Positions 1 through 4,926 of a DNA stretch of 6,024 nt are shown here, in pieces. The position numbers were made by a program, and so were the translations under genes. The notes beneath the pieces were generated by a model that worked only from the letters and a program-made list of their open reading frames with translations, was not told the DNA's origin and did not search any database. Source of the stretch: an uncultured Planctomycetaceae bacterium (GTDB taxonomy: Bacteria > Planctomycetota > Planctomycetia > Pirellulales > Pirellulaceae); the NCBI GenBank assembly GCA_903927685.1, contig CAIYOB010000181.1:1-6024 (forward strand), in the 5' to 3' direction. Within the stretch, counting starts at the first letter, position 1, and the number at the start of each line of letters is the position of its first letter.

Positions 1-3000
1 CACGAAGCCCGGCCCGCCGATCGCGATCCAGCGGGTTGGCTGGGCGGCGTTTGGGTCTTGTCCCAGCGGCTGGTCAACTTGGCCCCGCCGGCCGCCGTCG
101 AAGCCAGCGCTCGTCCGGAAGCGGCCAGCCTGCTGAACGACGAAAGCAATAATCGGACGTGGTTGACGTGGAGCAATGGCGACCAAGGCGCGGTCCGCCC
201 GGTTGCGGCCGACAGCGCCGAATGGCTGCTGCTGACTTGGCCGCGTCCCGTCCAACTGCAAGGACTGTGCCTGTTGTGGGCCGGGTTCTCGGCCGCGCAA
301 GTCGACGCGTTCGCGGGGACGGCGGATGAATCGCCGCTGGCGGCGCCCCTGGCGCGGTGGCAGCGAGTCGCCGAGTCGGACCGGCTGGACGCCTGGTATC
401 CGCTGCAGCTGGGGCCCAACTGGCTGAACTTCGGCCGCACGGTCGAAACGCGGGCCGTGCGGGTTCGGATCACCGCAGGACCGAAGTCGAACCACCCGCA
501 CCTGGCCGATTCGGTGCAGCACCAGCGCAAAGTCTGGCTGGGCGAGCTGCTGGCCTTGTCGCCGCTGGCGGACGCTGGCCTGGAAACGGCCATTCTGCCG
601 CGTACCGAGGCACCGCCGCCGCCGATCCCGGTGCGTTTCACACTGCCGGAGCCGGGCCTGGTAACGCTGGTGATCGAGGACCAGCAAGGCCAGCGGATCC
701 GCAATCTGGTCAGCGAGATGCCGTTCCCCGCAGGCGAGAATGTGGCTTGGTGGGACGGCAGCGACGATCTGCTGCGGGATCCCGACGCGGCTCGGCATGG
801 CCTGTACCATGTGCCGACACGGTTCGTAGCGCCGGGCACGTATCGGGTGCGCGGGTTGTGGCGCAGACCATTGAAGTTGGTCTACGAGTCGAGCGTCTAC
901 AGCGCCGGCAGGCCGCCGTGGGAGACCGCGGACGGTACCGGCTGCTGGATGACCAATCACACGCCGCCGACGAGCGTCGCCTGGGTGCCCGGCTCGCGGA
1001 CGGCGGGCGGCGAACCCTTGGTGTTGCTGGGCGCCTTTGTGGCCGAGGGCGGTCACGGGCTGCAGTGGGTCCGCGAGGACGGCGCCAAGGTCGGCGGGCA
1101 GGGCTGGGTCGGCGGCGTATGGACCGGCGCTGCCACGCTGGCGGTCGATCGCGGGCCGCGCGCGGTCGCCGAGCACGCGGCCTACGTGGGTTCGATTTGG
1201 GAGGGCGAGTTGCGGGTCACGGCCAAGACGCGGGAGCTGAAGGACGCGCCGGTCCTGAAGCTGAAGCTGGGCGACGATCCGCCGCCGAACAAGTCGGCCG
1301 CTACGGACCAGCCGTTGGCGCCGTTGACGGGCTTCGACGGCGGCGACCGCCGCTTCGTGCTGGCCGGCCTCGCGGCCCATGATGGACTGCTGGTCGCATC
1401 GCTGGTCCGGCAGAACGAATTGATGTTCATCGATGCCCAGCAGGGAGCGGTACTTGGCAAGTCCACCGTCGATGATCCTCGCGGCGTCGCGTTTGACCAG
1501 GAGGGGCGGCTGCTGGTGCTGTCCGGCAAGCGGCTGGTGCGGTACGGAGCGCTGCCGGCGGACGCCGCCCGTGGCCGGTTGCCGTCGCCACAAGTTGTCG
1601 TCGCCGAGGGCCTGGACGATCCACGGCACGTGACTTCCGATCCGCGCGGCACTCTGTACATCACGGACCGCGGCCGCTCGCATCAGGTCAAGATCTTCGC
1701 GGCGGACGGGCGGTTCGTGCGCGCGATCGGCAAACCGGGCGAGCCGTCGGTGGGGCCGTACGATCCGCTGCGGATGAACCAGCCGAACGGCCTGGCGGTG
1801 GACAGCCAAGACCGGCTCTGGGTCGCCGAAGATGATTATCACCCCAAGCGGATTTCCGTCTGGTCGCCGCAAGGCGAGTTGTTGCGAGCCTATTACGGGC
1901 CGGCGGAATATGGCGGCGGAGGCGTGCTGGATCCGCGCGATCGGACGCGGTTCTACTACAAGGGACTCGAATTCCGGCTGGATTGGGAGCGCGGCGGAAA
2001 CCAACTGGCCCGCGTGTTCTATCGGCCGGAGGACCTGCTGCAGGCGCACTATGGTCCGCATGCGCCGGATACGCCCTTGTATCCCGAGTCGCGGCCGGGC
2101 GCGCGGTACTTTACCAGCTGCTATACCTACAATCCGACCAACGGCGCCAGCGCGGCATTCCTGTGGCTGGACGAACCCCACGCTGCGCGGCTGGTCGCCG
2201 GCCTGGGGTCCGCCCACGAATGGGACGTCCTGAAGACCGAACCGTTCCGCCCGTGCTGGCCGGAGGGGGTGGACCCGGCCGGCGACCGCTGGCGCAATCC
2301 GGCCGTCTTCTGCTGGTCAGACCTGAACGACGACGCCCGGCCTCAGCCGGGTGAAGTCCGCCTGCGGCGAGCCTCGTCCGGCGGCGTGACCGTGATGGAC
2401 GACTTGTCGGCCGTATTCGCCGATTTCGAGGGGCAAGCGGTCCGCTTCTCGCCGTGCGGATTCACTCCCTGTGGGGCTCCGCAGTATGACTTGGCATCTC
2501 CGCAGGTGCTGGTCACTGGCGCCCAGCGGCCGGCGTCCTCCGGCGGCGATCAGGCGCTGTTCGAGCCGGAGGGCTGGACCATCTTGACCAACGCTCCGCA
2601 GCCGTATTCCAACCTGGGATTGGGCGGCGTGTTCCGCGGCCAGCCGCGGTGGAGCTATCCCAGCGTCTGGCCGGGCCTGCATGCCAGTCACGAAGCCGCC
2701 GTGCCCGACCGGCCGGGCATGATCGTCGGGCACACGCGGCTGCTGGGCGGCTGGATTCGCCCGGGGGGCGAAGGCGGGCGGATGTTCTGCGTCAACGGCA
2801 ACATGGGCAACATGTACCTATTGACTGCCGACGGCCTGTTTGTCGCCACGCTGTTCCACGACATCCGCCTGCGGCCCAACTGGGCCATGCCCACCGCGAC
2901 CCGCGGCATGGACGTTACCGACGTCTCGCTGCACGACGAGAACTTCTGGCCCAGCATCACCCAGACGGTCGACGGCCAGGTCTACCTGGTCGACGGCGCG

Positions 3001-3855
3001 CGGACCAGCCTGGTGCGCGTCGACGGGTTGGACACGGTCCGCCGACTGTCCGAGCAGACGCTGGCGGTGTCGGCCGACGACTTGGCATTGGCCCGCAATT
3101 GGTTCGCCGCGGCCGAAGCGGCGCGGCAGGCGTCGGCGGCCGTGCCGCCGCTGCGCGTGGCGATGCGGACCGCGGCGCCGACGGTCGACGGCAACTTGGA
3201 AGACTGGCCCGCGTCGACCGCCTGGGCCGTCATCGATCGCCGTGGCACGAAAGCCAACTTCAACAGCGACTCGCAGCCCTACGACGCCAGCGCCGCCGTC
3301 GCGGTGGCGGACGGGCGGCTGTTCGCGGCGTACCGCACGACCGAGAAGGACCTGCTGCGGAACAGCGGGGAAACGCCCCAGGCACCGTTTAAGACGGGCG
3401 GCTGCCTGGACCTGATGCTGGGAACCGACGCCCACGCCGATCCCCAACGCGATCGCCCGGTGGCCGGCGATCTGCGGCTGCTGGTCACGCTGGTCCAAGG
3501 CCAGACGCGGGCCGTGCTGTATCGGGCCGTGGTTGCCGGGACAACGAGCCCCGTCGCGTTCAGCAGTCCCTGGCGGACGATCACGCTCGACGCGGTCGAG
3601 GACATCAGTCCTCAAGTGCTGCTGGCAACGGACGGCCAGGGCGGCTACGAGATCAGCGTTCCGCTGGCCGTGCTGGGCTGGGAGCCCGCGGCCGGCTCTT
3701 CCTTCCGCGGCGACATTGGACTGCTCCGCGGCAACGGCTTTCAGACCTTGCAGCGTGTGTACTGGTCGAACAAGGCCACGGCCATCACCAGCGACGTGCC
3801 GAGCGAAGCCGAATTGACGCCGCGGTTGTGGGGCGAGTGGCGCGTGGCCGAGTGA
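1..3855 (+). CDS. Giant multi-domain propeller/carbohydrate-binding protein (discoidin-like, FlgD-Ig-like, NHL-type beta-propeller, CBM9-like), 5' partial
   Basis: The frame is open from base 1, so the gene starts upstream. The TTG at 58 has no convincing ribosome binding site and cuts into the first domain, so I reject it as the start. 1284 residues are visible, ending at TGA 3853-3855. Domains in order: a discoidin (F5/8 type C)-like module at about 76-570 (NLA...LLNDESNN...EWLLLTW...RAVRVRITAG); a FlgD-type Ig-like module at about 622-880 (FTLPEPGLVTLVIEDQQG, WWDGSDD, APGTYRVRG); a long beta-propeller region at about 970-3060, with NHL-like blades near 1471-1545 (DDPRGVAFDQEGRLLVL), 1615-1735 (DDPRHVTSDPRGTLYITD) and 1774-1900 (NQPNGLAVDSQDRLWVAED); and a CBM9/DOMON-like sugar-binding module at 3151-3852, opening with PTVDGNLEDWP. 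No catalytic motif is evident. These modules are known from exported proteins, so I infer a periplasmic or extracellular ligand- or glycan-binding role. The signal region is outside the window. The substrate is unknown. Domain calls are by eye. Confidence 0.9.
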   Translation, partial: HEARPADRDPAGWLGGVWVLSQRLVNLAPPAAVEASARPEAASLLNDESNNRTWLTWSNGDQGAVRPVAADSAEWLLLTWPRPVQLQGLCLLWAGFSAAQVDAFAGTADESPLAAPLARWQRVAESDRLDAWYPLQLGPNWLNFGRTVETRAVRVRITAGPKSNHPHLADSVQHQRKVWLGELLALSPLADAGLETAILPRTEAPPPPIPVRFTLPEPGLVTLVIEDQQGQRIRNLVSEMPFPAGENVAWWDGSDDLLRDPDAARHGLYHVPTRFVAPGTYRVRGLWRRPLKLVYESSVYSAGRPPWETADGTGCWMTNHTPPTSVAWVPGSRTAGGEPLVLLGAFVAEGGHGLQWVREDGAKVGGQGWVGGVWTGAATLAVDRGPRAVAEHAAYVGSIWEGELRVTAKTRELKDAPVLKLKLGDDPPPNKSAATDQPLAPLTGFDGGDRRFVLAGLAAHDGLLVASLVRQNELMFIDAQQGAVLGKSTVDDPRGVAFDQEGRLLVLSGKRLVRYGALPADAARGRLPSPQVVVAEGLDDPRHVTSDPRGTLYITDRGRSHQVKIFAADGRFVRAIGKPGEPSVGPYDPLRMNQPNGLAVDSQDRLWVAEDDYHPKRISVWSPQGELLRAYYGPAEYGGGGVLDPRDRTRFYYKGLEFRLDWERGGNQLARVFYRPEDLLQAHYGPHAPDTPLYPESRPGARYFTSCYTYNPTNGASAAFLWLDEPHAARLVAGLGSAHEWDVLKTEPFRPCWPEGVDPAGDRWRNPAVFCWSDLNDDARPQPGEVRLRRASSGGVTVMDDLSAVFADFEGQAVRFSPCGFTPCGAPQYDLASPQVLVTGAQRPASSGGDQALFEPEGWTILTNAPQPYSNLGLGGVFRGQPRWSYPSVWPGLHASHEAAVPDRPGMIVGHTRLLGGWIRPGGEGGRMFCVNGNMGNMYLLTADGLFVATLFHDIRLRPNWAMPTATRGMDVTDVSLHDENFWPSITQTVDGQVYLVDGARTSLVRVDGLDTVRRLSEQTLAVSADDLALARNWFAAAEAARQASAAVPPLRVAMRTAAPTVDGNLEDWPASTAWAVIDRRGTKANFNSDSQPYDASAAVAVADGRLFAAYRTTEKDLLRNSGETPQAPFKTGGCLDLMLGTDAHADPQRDRPVAGDLRLLVTLVQGQTRAVLYRAVVAGTTSPVAFSSPWRTITLDAVEDISPQVLLATDGQGGYEISVPLAVLGWEPAAGSSFRGDIGLLRGNGFQTLQRVYWSNKATAITSDVPSEAELTPRLWGEWRVAE
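2320..2355 (+). other. EF-hand-like calcium-binding loop inside the propeller protein
   Basis: The encoded 12-residue segment DLNDDARPQPGE matches the spacing of an EF-hand or dockerin-type loop: Asp at position 1, Asn at 3, Asp at 5 and Glu at 12. It departs from the consensus at position 6 (Ala for Gly) and position 8 (Pro for a hydrophobic residue). It follows FCWSDL, where it would sit as an insert in a propeller blade. I infer a single structural Ca2+ site. There is no paired second loop nearby, so it is not a dockerin. Confidence 0.45.
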
Positions 3856-3916
3856 GGCGGCCCTCTCGCTCGCATTTCGGGTTGCCGCGCGCAGCAGTCG
3901 GATCAAGGCCGAGGCT

Positions 3917-3935
3917 TCCACGGGCAAGCCGTGGA
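3917..3935. repeat. Inverted repeat, 7-bp arms with 5-nt loop, downstream of the propeller gene
   Basis: TCCACGG and CCGTGGA are perfect reverse complements around a GCAAG loop, beginning 62 bases after the stop codon of the upstream gene. In RNA this would form a GC-rich hairpin. No run of T follows (the next bases are CATCTTCC), so it is not a canonical intrinsic terminator. It could act in 3'-end processing, in weak termination, or be one copy of a short dispersed intergenic element. Confidence 0.5.
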
Positions 3936-3987
3936 CATCTTCCGGGGATGCAAGCCGTTGCGCGCTCACCGGAGGGCTTGTGCCCGA

Positions 3988-4000
3988 CCGAAGTCTTCGG
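3988..4000. repeat. Odd palindrome CCGAAG-T-CTTCGG
   Basis: Two perfect 6-bp arms flank a single central T in the gap before the 166-residue gene. It lies 26 bases upstream of the candidate -35 hexamer at 4026. The single-base spacing suits a dimeric protein-binding site better than an RNA hairpin. A chance occurrence in GC-rich DNA is also possible. Confidence 0.3.
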
Positions 4001-4025
4001 CAATTCACCGGCAGCGAGCCGCATC

Positions 4026-4053
4026 TTGTCGGCGCGGGCTCCGAGTCTAACAT
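4026..4053 (+). promoter_or_regulatory. Weak sigma70-like promoter candidate for the 166-residue gene
   Basis: TTGTCG (4 of 6 to TTGACA) and TAACAT (4 of 6 to TATAAT) are separated by 16 bases. The -10 element lies about 90 bases before the chosen start codon. An 8-bp palindrome AACATGTT overlaps the -10 element at 4049-4056. Both hexamers are imperfect and planctomycete promoters often deviate, so this is only a candidate. Confidence 0.22.
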
Positions 4054-4130
4054 GTTCATAGAGTGCCCCCGAACCTCGGCCGCAGGCCGGAAGGCGTCTC
4101 CTTGGGCAGTTGATTCCCGGGCGAGTTGCC

Positions 4131-4136
4131 AGGAGG
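4131..4136 (+). promoter_or_regulatory. Strong Shine-Dalgarno AGGAGG that decides the start of the 166-residue gene
   Basis: AGGAGG is a full match to the anti-SD core. Two in-frame ATGs follow it, at 4139 (2-base spacer, too short) and 4145 (8-base spacer, near optimal). I therefore choose 4145. The earlier in-frame GTG at 3980 and ATG at 4052 have no comparable site, and their extensions look non-coding. Confidence 0.75.
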
Positions 4137-4144
4137 TCATGCGC

Positions 4145-4645
4145 ATGTCCACGGAGACGGCGGATCCCATCACGAACGCTTTGTCTGACGCGGTGAAAGC
4201 CTACCTTCGCCTGCACTACGGCCATGTGATCCTCCCGGAATTGTACGAAGTCTTCCGTTTCTGGCATCCCACGGTAACGCCTCGCCTGCTGTACGAGATC
4301 ATTCAGGGCACGCTCATCGTTGACGCCAGGCAAGGCGCCCCACCGCGGCCCGAGTGGGATCCGGCGGCAGGGCAGCTGTACTTTGCACAGTACCTGGTCA
4401 AGGAATTCAAACGCCCGGCCCCGAATCAGCGGCGACTCCTCCACGAATTCCAGCGACTGGAGTGGCGAAGCGAGATCAAGAGCCCTTTCCTTGAAGATCG
4501 AATCCCCTTCAATGTCGCGGCCGAAACGCTGCGCAACGCGGCGGAAGCCCTCAACGATGATCACATTTCGGCAGAGCTTATTCGCTTTGGCACGCGGGAC
4601 AACTACCGCTACATCTATTGGCGAGCGGTTGGCACATCGCCGTAG
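4145..4645 (+). CDS. Uncharacterised small protein, 166 aa, probably a planctomycete-restricted family
   Basis: The start is ATG at 4145 with AGGAGG 8 bases upstream; the stop is TAG at 4643-4645. The product has no signal peptide or membrane segment, so I infer a cytoplasmic location. Residues 12-60 look helical and aromatic-rich (YLRLHYGHV, LYEVFRFWHP, LLYEII). Residues 71-107 contain W-D-P...LYFAQYLVKEFKRPAPNQ...LLHEFQRLEW, and the C-terminus has a helix (TLRNAAEALND) followed by ELIRFGTRDNYRYIYWRAV at 144-162. From memory, the order 'L-V-K-x-F...PA-x-NQ...F...W...L-N...I-R-F-G...W' resembles a short domain found in many planctomycete hypothetical proteins, possibly winged-helix-like. I could not verify this. 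No catalytic residues are evident. Composition is about 50-53% GC in counted lines, clearly below the upstream gene. It is flanked by gaps of 289 and 281 bases, so it is probably monocistronic. Confidence 0.8.
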   Translation: MSTETADPITNALSDAVKAYLRLHYGHVILPELYEVFRFWHPTVTPRLLYEIIQGTLIVDARQGAPPRPEWDPAAGQLYFAQYLVKEFKRPAPNQRRLLHEFQRLEWRSEIKSPFLEDRIPFNVAAETLRNAAEALNDDHISAELIRFGTRDNYRYIYWRAVGTSP

Positions 4646-4650
4646 TTTCT

Positions 4651-4670
4651 CTGCTCCGGTCTGCTCCGTT
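4651..4670. repeat. Short tandem repeat, 10-bp unit CTGCTCCGGT / CTGCTCCGTT
   Basis: Two adjacent 10-bp units share their first 8 bases and the tenth. They start 5 bases after the stop codon of the 166-residue gene, and a partial TGCTG follows. It is too short to assign a function and may be a slippage product. Confidence 0.4.
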
Positions 4671-4676
4671 TGCTGA

Positions 4677-4710
4677 GGCCGCGCACGGCCCCTAGACTGA
4701 CGAGAGTTTT
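4677..4710 (+). terminator. Weak terminator-like hairpin after the 166-residue gene
   Basis: GGCCG (4677-4681) and CGGCC (4686-4690) pair perfectly around a CGCA loop, starting 31 bases after the stop codon. The only T run is TTTT at 4707-4710, 16 bases beyond the stem, which is too far for an efficient intrinsic terminator. Low-confidence candidate. Confidence 0.22.
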
Positions 4711-4727
4711 GTGAGGCCCTGGCGGTC

Positions 4728-4749
4728 GTGGTGGTCCGCTGACCATCGC
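4728..4749 (+). other. Potential RNA hairpin, 9-bp stem with 4-nt loop
   Basis: GTGGTGGTC (4728-4736) can pair with GACCATCGC (4741-4749) around a CGCT loop. The inner five pairs are perfect Watson-Crick, and two of the outer four are G-U. It lies in the non-coding gap about 180 bases before the LEPR-XLL gene. It could be a structured 3' end of the upstream transcript or part of a small RNA, but nothing else supports an RNA gene. Confidence 0.25.
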
Positions 4750-4858
4750 CGCTCGGGACTCAGGCTGGCGTACCGGACTGGCCGCAGGACCATGCCGGCC
4801 TTCTCGATGGCAGGAAGGTGTGGCCGTGACGCAGTTGGTGGCGAGCAGCACTGGCGAT

Positions 4859-4887
4859 TTGAAGTCTCCTCTTTGTTTCTGTTTATG
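4859..4887 (+). promoter_or_regulatory. Candidate promoter for the LEPR-XLL gene
   Basis: TTGAAG (4 of 6 to TTGACA) and TTTATG (3 of 6 to TATAAT) are separated by 17 bases in a locally AT-richer stretch. Transcription would begin near 4894, giving a leader of about 33 nt. The perfect palindrome at 4886-4901 would then cover the end of the -10 element and the start point, which is a typical operator position. The -10 match is poor. Confidence 0.25.
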
Positions 4888-4901
4888 GACCTTAAGGTCC
4901 A
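4886..4901. promoter_or_regulatory. 16-bp perfect palindrome TGGACCTTAAGGTCCA, putative operator or leader hairpin
   Basis: All 16 bases are self-complementary with no spacer, ending 25 bases before the ATG of the LEPR-XLL gene and 14 bases before its ribosome binding site. A gapless palindrome is a poor RNA hairpin, because the central bases must form the loop. It suits a homodimeric DNA-binding protein better. The regulator is unknown. Confidence 0.5.
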
Positions 4902-4915
4902 CTCTTAGCTCCAAA

Positions 4916-4921
4916 GAAAGG
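4916..4921 (+). promoter_or_regulatory. Purine-rich ribosome binding site GAAAGG for the LEPR-XLL gene
   Basis: GAAAGG, within a longer AAAGAAAGG purine run, sits 5 bases before ATG 4927. An in-frame TAG at 4906-4908 rules out any earlier start, so 4927 is the first possible ATG of the frame. Confidence 0.55.
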
Positions 4922-4926
4922 CGCTC

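Noticed and set aside
58..60. TTG as the start codon of the propeller gene
   Set aside because: The frame is open through base 1, no convincing ribosome binding site precedes the TTG, and the discoidin-like domain begins only six codons later, leaving no room for an export signal.
357..1382. Plus-strand ORF of 341 codons in another frame of the propeller gene
   Set aside because: Low-complexity Arg/Ala/Gly product. The overlapping frame carries clear discoidin and FlgD-Ig-like domains, so this is a shadow.
4077..4089. CGGCC-GCA-GGCCG inverted repeat
   Set aside because: Five-bp GC-only arms are expected by chance in this composition, and it has no T run or conserved placement.
3980..4144. 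Longer N-terminal extension of the 166-residue protein from GTG 3980 or ATG 4052
   Set aside because: The extension lacks a ribosome binding site, contains palindromes and a promoter candidate, and its amino-acid sequence looks random. AGGAGG points to ATG 4145.
2818..4173. Minus-strand ORF of 451 codons opposite the end of the propeller gene
   Set aside because: It runs antisense to the well-supported CBM9-like region and across the intergenic gap. Its product is rich in Arg, Ala, Gly and Gln with no domain pattern, as expected from the complement of high-GC coding DNA.
3785..4564. Minus-strand ORF of 259 codons antisense to the 166-residue gene
   Set aside because: It overlaps the end of the propeller gene and all but the last 81 bases of the 166-residue gene. 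The plus-strand gene has an AGGAGG site at ideal spacing and a protein-like sequence, while this product has an Arg-rich non-descript C-terminal part.
4711..4908. 65-codon ORF just upstream of the LEPR-XLL gene
   Set aside because: GTG start without a ribosome binding site, Arg/Trp-rich product with no recognisable pattern, ending inside the leader of the next gene. Probably non-coding.
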